The position numbers were made by a program, and so were the translations under genes. From Streptomyces sp. SID8352 (lineage in GTDB: Bacteria; Actinomycetota; Actinomycetes; Streptomycetales; Streptomycetaceae), in contig NZ_WWGX01000011.1 in NCBI RefSeq assembly GCF_009862265.1, positions 53,666 to 117,665 on the forward strand: a DNA stretch of 64,000 bases. The letters are read 5' to 3'. Below are positions 38,818-46,367 of the stretch, in pieces. The notes beneath the pieces are model-generated. The model had not been told where the DNA came from and ran no database searches. It was given only the letters and a program-made list of their open reading frames with translations. Positions within the stretch are counted from its first letter, which is position 1. The number at the start of each line of letters is the position of its first letter.

Positions 38818-39083
38818 TTGCTTTTGTCCGCCCGGTTTCCCCGGCGGCGACGCCAACATTACACGGTCACCGGGGTCCAACACCAAATCGTTTCCGTTCT
38901 GCCCGGATACGGTGCGGGATGCGGCCCGGACGCGTCCCGCCGCACCGGCGGGCGGGCCTCCGGACGGGCGGCCACCGGACCCGGCACCGCCCCGGCCCTC
39001 CAGCCGGCCATCGGCCCCCGGCCGGCCCCGGCCCCCTCGGCCGCCGCCCGGGCCACCGGGTGCTCGGCCCGTCACGAAGGCGC

Positions 39084-39317
39084 TCAGGCCGTCACGAAGG
39101 AGTAGAAGCGCTTGAGGGTGCAGTGCTCCTCCAGGAGCCGGCCGTAGATCGGCTCGCCCTCCAGCTCGCGGTACGTCTCGATCGGGTCGCCCTTTATGAT
39201 CAGCGCCCGCGCGCACTCCTCGCACCAGTACTGGTAGTCCGGATTGACCGGTTCCATGTCGCGGACGATCGGCGTGCCGCTGCCGCACCAGTCGCACTTC
39301 CGCCTGTGTGCACCCAT
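39084..39317 (-). CDS. Small zinc-ribbon protein, unknown function
   Basis: A 77-residue protein starting MGAHRRKCDWCGSGTP, with a second pair in YWCEECARALIIKGD. The two CxxC pairs about 24 residues apart are likely to bind zinc. PIETYRELEGEPIYGRLLEE follows. Such proteins are conserved in Streptomyces without an assigned role. Its ATG is three bases after the stop of a 54-residue reading frame, and the pair lies between two identical tRNA-Ala genes, all on the minus strand. Confidence 0.85.
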   Translation of the reverse strand: MGAHRRKCDWCGSGTPIVRDMEPVNPDYQYWCEECARALIIKGDPIETYRELEGEPIYGRLLEEHCTLKRFYSFVTA

Positions 39318-39320
39318 GGC

Positions 39321-39485
39321 TCAGCCCCGGCGGTGGCCGAGGGCCGCGCTCGCGCGGCAGCCGCCGACGGGACCGGCGGGAACCCGCGCCGCCCGGGCGG
39401 AACCGGGAAGGGGAAGGCTGGTGGTGCGCGGTGTCACCGCTCCGTCGGTGAGGTGACCGACCTCCCCGAGGATGCTCGCAGACAT
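39321..39485 (-). CDS. Probable small protein (54 residues) cotranscribed with the zinc-ribbon gene
   Basis: The frame starts ATG at 39485 with a good ribosome site (GGGAGGGAG, about five to ten bases upstream). It begins MSASILGEVGHLTDGAVTPR and ends three bases before the zinc-ribbon ATG. The N-terminal half looks protein-like; the C-terminal half is Arg/Ala/Gly-rich. I recognise no family. Position and ribosome site support translation, perhaps as a coupling leader for the next gene. Confidence 0.5.
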   Translation of the reverse strand: MSASILGEVGHLTDGAVTPRTTSLPLPGSARAARVPAGPVGGCRASAALGHRRG

Positions 39486-39638
39486 CGCCACTCCCTCCCG
39501 TCGGGCCGCGTCCCCTTCCGGCCGTTTGATTCTGCCATGACCGGGCCGACACGGTCAGCGACGCTTCGGTACCGGTCCGGACACGGACCTGGTGGAACGT
39601 ATGCCCAGTGACCGGGGCGGCTCACGCCTGGGGGCACG

Positions 39639-39666
39639 AAAAAACCCGCCCCCCGAGGGGGACGGG
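39639..39666 (-). terminator. Terminator after the second tRNA-Ala
   Basis: On the minus strand CCCGTCCCCC pairs with GGGGGGCGGG (one G-U pair) and is followed by six Ts. It lies 17 bases downstream of the tRNA. Confidence 0.85.
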
Positions 39667-39682
39667 ATTCGTCCGTGAACTG

Positions 39683-39755
39683 TGGAGCTAAGGAGAATTG
39701 AACTCCTGACCTCCTGCATGCCATGCAGGCGCTCTACCAACTGAGCTATAGCCCC
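39683..39755 (-). tRNA. tRNA-Ala (anticodon GGC), copy 2
   Basis: The same 73-base sequence as at 38745-38817, including anticodon loop ATGGCAT. CCA is not encoded. A separate promoter (39817-39846) and T-run terminator (39639-39666) make it an independent transcript. Confidence 0.97.
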
Positions 39756-40091
39756 TTGTCACCACCCGGCCGGGCCGTGTGGTCCTCCGCTCCGCTCCGC
39801 GGGGCGAACAAGAAGAACTTTAGCCTGCGACCTGCCGGAAAGTGAAATCCGGGGTCCGGGGCCTCTCCCGGCCCCGCGACGGGCGGGCGGAGGACGGGCG
39901 GCGGGCCCCGGGCAGGCCGGTGGACGGACCCGTGAGCGGACCCTGGCGTGCCCGGCGCGGACCGCTTCCCGCGCCCGGCGGCGCCCGCCTCGCACCCCGC
40001 TCCCCGCACCGCACCCGCGTCCGCGCCGACCTGGACCCGGACGGCCCGGACCCGGAGGACCCAGCCCCGAGGGACCGGCCCCGCCGGGACC
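39756..40091. other. Region upstream of tRNA-Ala copy 2
   Basis: No gene. Besides the tRNA promoter at 39817-39846 there is only GC-rich sequence toward the histidine phosphatase stop; no clear terminator for that gene was found. Confidence 0.4.
39817..39846 (-). promoter_or_regulatory. Candidate promoter of tRNA-Ala copy 2
   Basis: TTCACT (39841-39846) and TAAAGT (39817-39822) on the minus strand are 18 bases apart. The -10 is 61 bases before the mature tRNA 5' end, in a locally AT-rich patch. Confidence 0.45.
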
Positions 40092-40766
40092 TCAGTCGTC
40101 GTCGCCGAGGACCGGTTCCGGCAGGGTGCCGGCGTTGTGCTCCAGCAGCCGCCAGCCCCGGGCGCCCTCGCCCAGCACGGACCAGCAGCAGTTGATCAGG
40201 CCGCCCAGGCCCTCCCAGCTCCGCGGTTCCAGGCCGAGGAGGCGGCCGATGGTGGTGCGGATGGCGCCGCCGTGGCTGACCACGACGAGCGTGCCGTCCT
40301 CCGGGAGCCGCTCGGCGTGCCGGAGCACCACGGGGGCGGCGCGGTCGGCGACCTCCGTCTCCAGCTCGCCGCCGCCCCGGCGGACCGGCTCGCCGCGCTT
40401 CCACGCCGCGTACTCCTCGCCGTGCCGGGCGATGATCTCGTCGTGGGTGAGCCCCTGCCAGACACCGGCGTAGGTCTCCCGCAGATCCTTCTCGTGGACG
40501 GTCTCCAGGCCGGTGAGCGCGGCCAGGTGGGCGGCCGTGTCGGCGGCCCGCCGCAGGTCGGAGGCAACGATGGCGTCGGGGCACAGGGCGGCCAGCAGTC
40601 GGGCGGCGCGCCGGGCCTGGGCCGCACCGGTCGCGTTCAGCCCGATGTCGGTGGAGCCCTGGAAGCGGTGCTCCAGGTTCCAGTCGGTCTGGCCGTGCCG
40701 CCAGAGGACGATGCGGCGGCCCCGGCCCCTGGTGCCCGGCGCCGCCCCGCCCGCCGCGCCGGTCAC
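40092..40766 (-). CDS. Histidine phosphatase family protein (phosphoglycerate mutase-like)
   Basis: A 224-residue enzyme of the RHG phosphatase group. The catalytic motif LWRHGQTDWN is near residue 20, followed by FQGSTDIGLNATGAAQARRAA and YAGVWQGLTHDEI. The second catalytic His is in VVVSHGGAIRTTIGRLLG. The substrate is unknown; relatives dephosphorylate sugar phosphates or nucleotides. The GTG at 40766 overlaps the rsfS stop as GTGA, so the two genes are translationally coupled. Confidence 0.9.
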   Translation of the reverse strand: MTGAAGGAAPGTRGRGRRIVLWRHGQTDWNLEHRFQGSTDIGLNATGAAQARRAARLLAALCPDAIVASDLRRAADTAAHLAALTGLETVHEKDLRETYAGVWQGLTHDEIIARHGEEYAAWKRGEPVRRGGGELETEVADRAAPVVLRHAERLPEDGTLVVVSHGGAIRTTIGRLLGLEPRSWEGLGGLINCCWSVLGEGARGWRLLEHNAGTLPEPVLGDDD

Positions 40767-41206
40767 CAGTCGTCCCCGGGCTCCGCCGCCTCCTCCTCGG
40801 CCTGCCGCTTGGCGTGCTCCTCGGCCCTGCCGCGGGTCGCCCGCGCGTCCTCGGGCAGCTCCAGTTCGGGGCAGTCCTTCCACAGCCGCTCCAGGGCGTA
40901 GAAGACCCGCTCCTCGCTGTGCTGGACGTGGACGACGATGTCGACGTAGTCGAGGAGGATCCAGCGGGCCTCGCGGTCTCCCTCGCGGCGCACCGGCTTG
41001 GCGCCGAGTTCCTTGCTGAGCCGCTCCTCGATCTCGTCGACGATCGACTTGACCTGGCGGTCGTTGGGGGCGGAGGCCAGCAGGAAGGCGTCCGTGATCG
41101 ACAGCACGTCGCTGACGTCGTAGGCGATGATGTCGTGCGCGAGCTTGTCGGCCGCCGCCTGCGCGGCGGTGGTGATGAGTTCCAGAGAGCGGTCGGTCGC
41201 GGTCAC
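40763..41206 (-). CDS. rsfS: Ribosome silencing factor RsfS
   Basis: A 147-residue protein of the RsfS/DUF143 family that binds ribosomal protein L14 and blocks subunit joining when nutrients are scarce. Motifs include LAHDIIAYDVSDVLSITDAF, LASAPNDRQVKSIVDEIEE, EGDREARWILLDYVDIVVHV and RVFYALERLWKDCP. The Glu-rich C-terminal tail is an actinobacterial feature. GTG at 41206 is the start. A perfect 14-bp inverted repeat lies directly upstream. The order nadD-LCP gene-rsfS is usual in Streptomyces. Confidence 0.95.
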   Translation of the reverse strand: MTATDRSLELITTAAQAAADKLAHDIIAYDVSDVLSITDAFLLASAPNDRQVKSIVDEIEERLSKELGAKPVRREGDREARWILLDYVDIVVHVQHSEERVFYALERLWKDCPELELPEDARATRGRAEEHAKRQAEEEAAEPGDDW

Positions 41207-41218
41207 TGCGTGGCTTTC

Positions 41219-41262
41219 CGTCGGCGGTCGTGTGAATCCCAAGGATCGCACGACCGCCGACG
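41219..41262. repeat. Perfect 14-bp inverted repeat between the LytR/LCP gene and rsfS
   Basis: CGTCGGCGGTCGTG (41219-41232) and its exact complement (41249-41262), with a 16-base loop. It may be the terminator of the LCP gene, whose stop is about 130 bp upstream on the minus strand. It could also be a structure at the start of rsfS, ending 12 bases before the GTG. Confidence 0.7.
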
Positions 41263-41390
41263 GCGCCTTGCCCGCCGGACCACGACCGCCGCCGGCGGCC
41301 CCGCCCGCCGGACGGGGCTCCGGTCCCCCGGGTTCTTTCGTTTGGATCGGGCCGGACCCCGCGAGCCCGGCATGATCCGAACGAGAGGCC

Positions 41391-43448
41391 CTAAGAGCTG
41401 TCCCCCTGCTCCGCCGGGCGGTAGTCCTGGCCGAGGGTGACGGCGACGTCCGCGTTGGACCCGACCTCGCCCTGGCGGACCGCGGAGACGGGAAGGCCGA
41501 GGGTCTGGGCGACCTGGACGGCGTCCTCCTTGTCACCGGGCTCCGCGTAGACCACCTCGGAGGCGGCCGCGGGGGTCCCCGCGCTGCCGCCCTGCACGAC
41601 CGTGAAGCCGCCGTTGACCAGGGTGACGCGGGCCTTGCCGGTGCGGTCCTCGACGCCGGTGGCGTTGCGGACGCGGACGCTGACGGGGGCGTCCTCGTCG
41701 GGGCTCTTGGCGGTGCCGCCCAGGACGTCCTTGACGATGCCGTCGGCCGCCTCGGCGCCGAGCGCGCCGCCCTCGCCGACGGGCAGCAGCGCGGTGCCGA
41801 AGTCACCGCCCTTGGCGAGGTCGGAGAGCCCGGCGAGGAAGGTGCCGAGGTCCTTCTCGGTCAGCGGGGGGTCGAGGACCTGGCCGAGGGTCTGCACGGT
41901 GACGGTGGCGGCCTCCGGGTCGGAGGAGAGCTTGCGCAGCACGCCGTTCAGGACCTGCCCGAACCGCTGCAACTGGGCGTCGGCGGACTCCCCCCCGCCC
42001 CGGTGGGTGGCGTAGGCGACGGCCATCTTCCCGCTCAGGCTCTGCTTGGCGCCCCGGTGCACCAGGGGCGCGGCGCCCTTCTTCCCGGCGTCGGGGTCGG
42101 GCACGTCGGCGTCGGTGTCGACCTCGATGCCGCCGACGAGGTCGACGAGGATCTGCAGGAAGGGGGTGTCCAGCCGCCAGGTGCCCTCGATCTCGGTGCC
42201 GAGGACCGAGTCCAGCGCGGTCCGGGTGGCGTCGGGACCGGCCTCGTCCACCGAGTCGGCGAGCGTGGTGGTGCTGCCGTCGTCGCCGGTCAGGGCCAGG
42301 GAGTTGGGCAGCAGCACGGCGGTGCCGCGCCGGGTGGTGGTGTTGTTGACCAGCAGCGCGGTGGAGGTGGAGCCCCGCTTGGTGTCGTGCAGGTGGACGG
42401 CGATCACGTCGCGCTTCTGGGCGCCGGCCGCCACCGGGGCCCCGCTTCCGGAGCCGGACGAGGACGTCCCGGGCAGCTTCCCGGTGTACCAGAGGGCCCC
42501 GACGCCGCCGGCCACGACCAGGGCCAGGACGACGGTCAGCACGAGGATCCGGCGGCGGGCCCGTCGGCGGGCCTCCTCGCGGCGCTCGGTGCGGTTCTCG
42601 GTGAACTTGAGCCAGTCGATGACGTCCTGGGAGTCGCCGGCGGGCTCCTCGACGAAGGCGAACTGCTCGGTGCGGTAGTCGTCCGGGGCGGGAGAGCCGG
42701 GGTCCCCGGCCGACGGGTCCCCGGCCGCTCCGCCGTGGCCGTCGGCCGCGCCCCCGTGGGTGCCGCGGCCGTCGGAGCCGGGGCCCCCGGCTCCGTCCGG
42801 GCCTTGCTCACCGCCCGGTCCGCCCCGGCCGTCGAAGCCGTCGGTCGGCGCGGCGTGGGCGGATCGTCCGCCGGATCCCGTCCGGGGCGGGATGCCGCGG
42901 TCCTGCCCGGCCTCATGGGGCCGGGTGCCGTCCGGCGTCAGCTGCCCGTAGGGGTCGTACGGCTGCTGCGGAACGGCGGTGTCGCCGTCCGGCTGCTGCG
43001 GGGCGGCGGTGCCGCCGTAGCCGTCGTACGTCCCGTAGGTGCCGTAGGGGTCCTGGGCGGGCTGCTGGACGCCCGCGCCGTAGCCGCCCTGGGTGCCGTA
43101 GGGGTCGTAGGGGGCGGGCTGCTGCTGCCCGGCGGCATAGGGGTCGTAGCCGTAGCCGTAGCCGTAGCCCTGCCCCTGCCCCTGCCCCTGCCCCTGCCCG
43201 TCCCCGTGGCCGCCGCCCTGGGCGACATGCCCGCCCTGCGCGGCGTGCCCGCCCCGGTCGTCGTACGGGGTGCCCTGCCCGTAGGGGTCGTACGGCTGCC
43301 GGTGCGCGCCCTGGGCCGGGAAGCGGTCGGGGGACGGCTGCTGGGGTTCGGTCCGGCCGTACACCGGGCGGCCGTACTCGTCGTAGCCAACGATGTCGTA
43401 CGGGGTGGCGGTGCCGTCGTCGTGTCCCGCGTCGTATCGGTCGTTCAC
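41391..43448 (-). CDS. LytR-CpsA-Psr-like membrane protein with LytR_C domain and repeat-rich cytoplasmic tail
   Basis: A 685-residue protein. Residues 1-300 are cytoplasmic, disordered and rich in Gly, Gln, Tyr and Pro (PYDPYG repeats, then GQ and GY tandem repeats). One transmembrane helix follows (ILVLTVVLALVVAGGVGALW, about 303). The extracytoplasmic LCP-like domain spans about 345-520, and a LytR_C domain (VSVRVRNATGVEDRTGKARV) lies near 580-670. LCP enzymes attach glycopolymers to peptidoglycan. Here the usual Arg-containing motifs (GxDxR, RSDTM, PRD) are replaced (VHLHDTKRG, TSTALLV, LLPNSLAL), so catalysis is doubtful. The gene is flanked by nadD and rsfS. Confidence 0.85.
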   Translation of the reverse strand: MNDRYDAGHDDGTATPYDIVGYDEYGRPVYGRTEPQQPSPDRFPAQGAHRQPYDPYGQGTPYDDRGGHAAQGGHVAQGGGHGDGQGQGQGQGQGYGYGYGYDPYAAGQQQPAPYDPYGTQGGYGAGVQQPAQDPYGTYGTYDGYGGTAAPQQPDGDTAVPQQPYDPYGQLTPDGTRPHEAGQDRGIPPRTGSGGRSAHAAPTDGFDGRGGPGGEQGPDGAGGPGSDGRGTHGGAADGHGGAAGDPSAGDPGSPAPDDYRTEQFAFVEEPAGDSQDVIDWLKFTENRTERREEARRRARRRILVLTVVLALVVAGGVGALWYTGKLPGTSSSGSGSGAPVAAGAQKRDVIAVHLHDTKRGSTSTALLVNNTTTRRGTAVLLPNSLALTGDDGSTTTLADSVDEAGPDATRTALDSVLGTEIEGTWRLDTPFLQILVDLVGGIEVDTDADVPDPDAGKKGAAPLVHRGAKQSLSGKMAVAYATHRGGGESADAQLQRFGQVLNGVLRKLSSDPEAATVTVQTLGQVLDPPLTEKDLGTFLAGLSDLAKGGDFGTALLPVGEGGALGAEAADGIVKDVLGGTAKSPDEDAPVSVRVRNATGVEDRTGKARVTLVNGGFTVVQGGSAGTPAAASEVVYAEPGDKEDAVQVAQTLGLPVSAVRQGEVGSNADVAVTLGQDYRPAEQGDSS
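43146..43199. repeat. Hexamer repeats inside the LCP-like gene
   Basis: Four copies of GTAGCC followed by five copies of CTGCCC. On the coding (minus) strand they encode five Gln-Gly pairs and then Gly-Tyr pairs. The unit is a multiple of three, so slippage changes length without a frameshift. Confidence 0.95.
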
Positions 43449-43464
43449 CGGTGGCCCTCTCGGT

Positions 43465-44181
43465 TCACTCGCCGCGGTAGAGCTGTCGCTTGTCGATGTA
43501 GCGCACGACGCCGTCCGGCACCAGGTACCAGACGGGGTCGCCCTTGGCGACCCTGGCCCGGCAGTCGGTGGAGGAGATGGCCAGGGCCGGCACCTCGACG
43601 AGCGAGACCCCGCCCTTGGGCAGTCCGGCGTCCGTCAGATGGTGTCCCGGCCGGGTGACGCCGATGAAGTGCGCGAGGGAGAAGAGCTCCTCGCTGTCGC
43701 GCCAGGTGAGGATCTGGGCCAGGGCGTCGGCACCGGTGATGAAGAAGAGTTCGGACTCGGGGTTGAGGGCGCGCAGGTCGCGCAGGGTGTCCACGGTGTA
43801 GGTGGGGCCGCCGCGGTCGATGTCGATGCGGCTCACCGAGAACTGCGGGTTCTCGACGGTGGCGACGACCGTCATCAGATAGCGGTCCTCCGCCGCGGAG
43901 ACCGTGCGGTGGCTCTTCTGCCAGGGCTGGCCGGTGGGGACGAACACCACCTCGTCCAGCCGGAACTGCGCGGCGACCTCACTGGCCGCCACCAGGTGCC
44001 CGTGGTGGATCGGGTCGAAGGTGCCGCCCATGACGCCGAGCCTGCGCCTGCCGGGCACCGCCGTCGTGCCCGCCGGGCCCGTCACCGGGTGCGGGCCGAG
44101 GGCGCGGCCGGTCGGCGTGCGGTCCCGCTCGCCTCTCGCCGTGCCGTGCGCCGGGCCGGTAGGCATGTCCTGCTCTCCCAT
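43465..44181 (-). CDS. nadD: Nicotinate-nucleotide adenylyltransferase
   Basis: A 238-residue enzyme that makes deamido-NAD from nicotinate mononucleotide and ATP. The nucleotidyltransferase motif [15 protein letters not shown] appears after a 48-residue Gly/Thr/Pro-rich N-terminal extension. It continues with [29 protein letters not shown] and the [10 protein letters not shown] (ISSTxxR) motif. The ATG at 44181 (MGEQDMPTG) is chosen; an ATG at 44166 has a better-spaced GGGAG and is a real alternative. It precedes the LCP gene by 16 bp. Confidence 0.95.
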   Translation of the reverse strand: MGEQDMPTGPAHGTARGERDRTPTGRALGPHPVTGPAGTTAVPGRRRLGVMGGTFDPIHHGHLVAASEVAAQFRLDEVVFVPTGQPWQKSHRTVSAAEDRYLMTVVATVENPQFSVSRIDIDRGGPTYTVDTLRDLRALNPESELFFITGADALAQILTWRDSEELFSLAHFIGVTRPGHHLTDAGLPKGGVSLVEVPALAISSTDCRARVAKGDPVWYLVPDGVVRYIDKRQLYRGE

Positions 44182-44246
44182 GCGTGCAGACCCTACCGGC
44201 CCGGCCAGGACCCCCCGTCCGCCAGATCCCCCGGAACGCGGTGGGT

Positions 44247-44414
44247 TCAGCGGTCGCGGTTGAAACGGGTCGTGATCCACAACAGGAGCATCAGGATGAT
44301 GAACGCGCTCAGGCCGACGGCGAGGGGGTTGAGGCTGTCGTGGTTGCCGCCGTGACCCTCGCCCCCCTCGGACGCGACGGTGACCAACTGGACAGCGGTG
44401 CTGTGGAAGCTCAT
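44247..44414 (-). CDS. Small single-helix membrane protein (55 residues)
   Basis: Begins [20 protein letters not shown], then a Gly/His-rich stretch, a membrane helix ([16 protein letters not shown]) and a basic end (TTRFNRDR). Codon bias is typical. It is just upstream of nadD on the same strand and is followed upstream by a second tiny membrane protein. The function is unknown. Topology is probably N-out with the basic tail in the cytoplasm. Confidence 0.8.
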   Translation of the reverse strand: MSFHSTAVQLVTVASEGGEGHGGNHDSLNPLAVGLSAFIILMLLLWITTRFNRDR

Positions 44415-44534
44415 CTTCGGCAGGACCTATCAGGTGTGGGCGGGATAAGGACGTCGGCTCATCGTATGCGGGCTGTCCACGGACGATCACGCCGACTCCG
44501 CCGTTGGGCCGGTCCGGGGAACCTCCGGAGCGCC

Positions 44535-44690
44535 TCAGTCGTCCTTCTGCCTGTAGCCCCGCAGCAGGAACCACGCGGTCAGCGCGGAGCCCACCACCAT
44601 CACGATCAGCAGTGTCCGCAGGAGGTTGCCCGCCCCCTCGTGCTCGGCGGCGGCCTCGGCGAGCCGGAGGGCGTGGGGGAAGTGCTCCAT
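44535..44690 (-). CDS. Small single-helix membrane protein (51 residues)
   Basis: Begins [20 protein letters not shown], has one membrane helix ([21 protein letters not shown]) and ends [14 protein letters not shown] eight bases before the ATG at 44690 fixes the start; the in-frame extension upstream is low-complexity. It precedes the 55-residue protein gene and nadD on the same strand. The function is unknown. Confidence 0.82.
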   Translation of the reverse strand: MEHFPHALRLAEAAAEHEGAGNLLRTLLIVMVVGSALTAWFLLRGYRQKDD

Positions 44691-44879
44691 GGCGTGTACT
44701 CCTTCGCTGTGCTGCCCGTCCACGGTAGCGCCGCCTAGGCTGGACCAGGCCCCGGGGGCACGGCGGACCCGGGAGGGGGCCCGCGGGGGCCCGACCCCGG
44801 AGGGTCCGGGGCGCCGCGCCGTCCACACCGGCCGTCAGCCGGCCGCCACACGGTCACACAGACGCACATGGGGGAAGAC

Positions 44880-46110
44880 ATGTCCGACGGCCAGCAGCAC
44901 ACCGGGCGGGAGAGGACTCCGGGCAGGCAGCGCAGGCGCTACCCCGGGATCTCCTCGCGGGCCTACGAGCACCCCGCGGACCGCAGCGCCCTCGTCGCGC
45001 TTGCGCAGGCTCAGCGGGTTCGACACGGTCTTCAAGGCGCTGAGCGGCCTGCTGCCCGAGCGGAGCCTGCGGCTGCTGTTCCTGTCCGACTCGGTGCGGG
45101 TCTCCGACCGGCAGTTCGCACACCTCAACGACATGCTGCGGGACGCCTGCTACATCCTGGACCTGGAGAAGGTCCCGCCGATGTACGTGAACCAGGACCC
45201 GGTGCCGAACGCGATGTGCGTCGGCCTGGACGAACCGATCATCGTCGTCACCACGGGGCTGGTCGAGCTGCTGGACGAGGAGGAGATGCGCGCGGTCATC
45301 GGCCACGAGGTCGGGCACGCGCTCTCCGGGCACGCCGTCTACCGCACCATCCTGCTGTTCCTGACCTCCCTCGCGGTCCGGGTCGCGTGGATCCCGCTGG
45401 GCAACCTCGCGATCATGGGGATCGTGACGGCGCTGCGCGAGTGGTTCCGCAAGTCGGAGCTGTCCGCCGACCGCGCCGGGCTCCTGGTCGGCCAGGACCT
45501 GCACGCCTCGATGCGGGGCCTGATGAAGATCGCGGGCGGCAACCACCTGCACGAGATGAACGTGGACGCGTTCCTGGAGCAGGCCAAGGAGTACGAGGCC
45601 GGGGGCGATCTGCGCGACTCCGTGCTGAAGATCCTGAACGTGCTGCCCCGCTCGCACCCGTTCACCACGGTGCGCGCGGCCGAGCTGAAGAAGTGGGAGT
45701 CCTCCCGGGACTTCCAGCGGATCATGGAGGGCCACTACCCGCGCCGCGAGGAGGACGGGGACGCCTCGGTCCGGGACTCCTTCCGCGAGTCGGCGGCCGG
45801 CTACGCCGCGCACGTGCGCGGCTCCAAGGACCCGCTGATGAAGCTGGTCAACGACATCGCGGGCGGGGCCGGGGACCTCGGCGACCGGGTCCGCCGCGGC
45901 TTCGGCGGCTTCACCTCGGCCCGGTCCGGGAAGTCCGGCGACGGCCCGGCGGCACCGGGCGGCTCCGGTCCGGGCACGGGGGCGGGCCCGGACGGCACGG
46001 CCGGCCCCGACGGGCCCGGTGGTGCGGGGAGCGCGGGCGGCACCGGTGGTCCCGGGGACACCGATGGGCCCGGCGGTCCCGGCGACGTCTCCCCCGGCGG
46101 CAGGGACTGA
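44880..46110 (+). pseudogene. M48 family zinc metalloprotease, interrupted by a one-base frameshift
   Basis: An ATG at 44880 (GGGGGA just upstream) encodes a normal N-terminus (MSDGQQHTGRERTPG, then RYPGISSRAYEHPADRSALV). At 45001-45002 an extra T shifts the frame; removing it continues into RRLSGFDTVFKALSGLLPER and on to TGA at 46110. The downstream part holds the zinc motif VIGHEVGHALSGH, membrane helices (TILLFLTSLAVRVAWIPLG), the third ligand in FRKSELSADRAG, and a Gly-rich tail of about 75 residues. A TTG at 45001 could start a shortened but catalytic protein. Either a true mutation or a base-call error. About 410 residues if repaired. Confidence 0.85.
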
Positions 46111-46246
46111 GCGTCCGCCGGTGGCGCCCCGCGCCGGGTCCACCGGCAATTCCGCGTACCCGTCCCGGCGGTCGCGCGACGGGCGGCGCCGGATGCCGGG
46201 GCGGCCCGGGACGCGGCCGACGGACGGCCCGCACCCCGCTCCCCTG

Positions 46247-46280
46247 CCCCACCGGCGGTGAAGCCCCACCGGCGGTGAAG
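46247..46280. repeat. Tandem duplication of a 17-bp unit
   Basis: CCCCACCGGCGGTGAAG occurs twice in perfect tandem in the spacer between the convergent M48 protease and membrane-protein genes. Confidence 0.9.
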
Positions 46281-46323
46281 CGGGCGCCCCGGCGCGAACC
46301 GAATGACCCCGGGGGCGCCGCCC

Positions 46324-46348
46324 GTGGCCCCGCCCCCGCGGGGGCCAC
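46324..46348. terminator. Terminator hairpin between convergent genes
   Basis: GTGGCCCC (46324-46331) and GGGGCCAC (46341-46348) with a nine-base loop, 19 bases past the stop of the minus-strand gene. It may serve both directions. Confidence 0.6.
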
Positions 46349-46367
46349 CGCCCCGCCCGGCCCCCGC

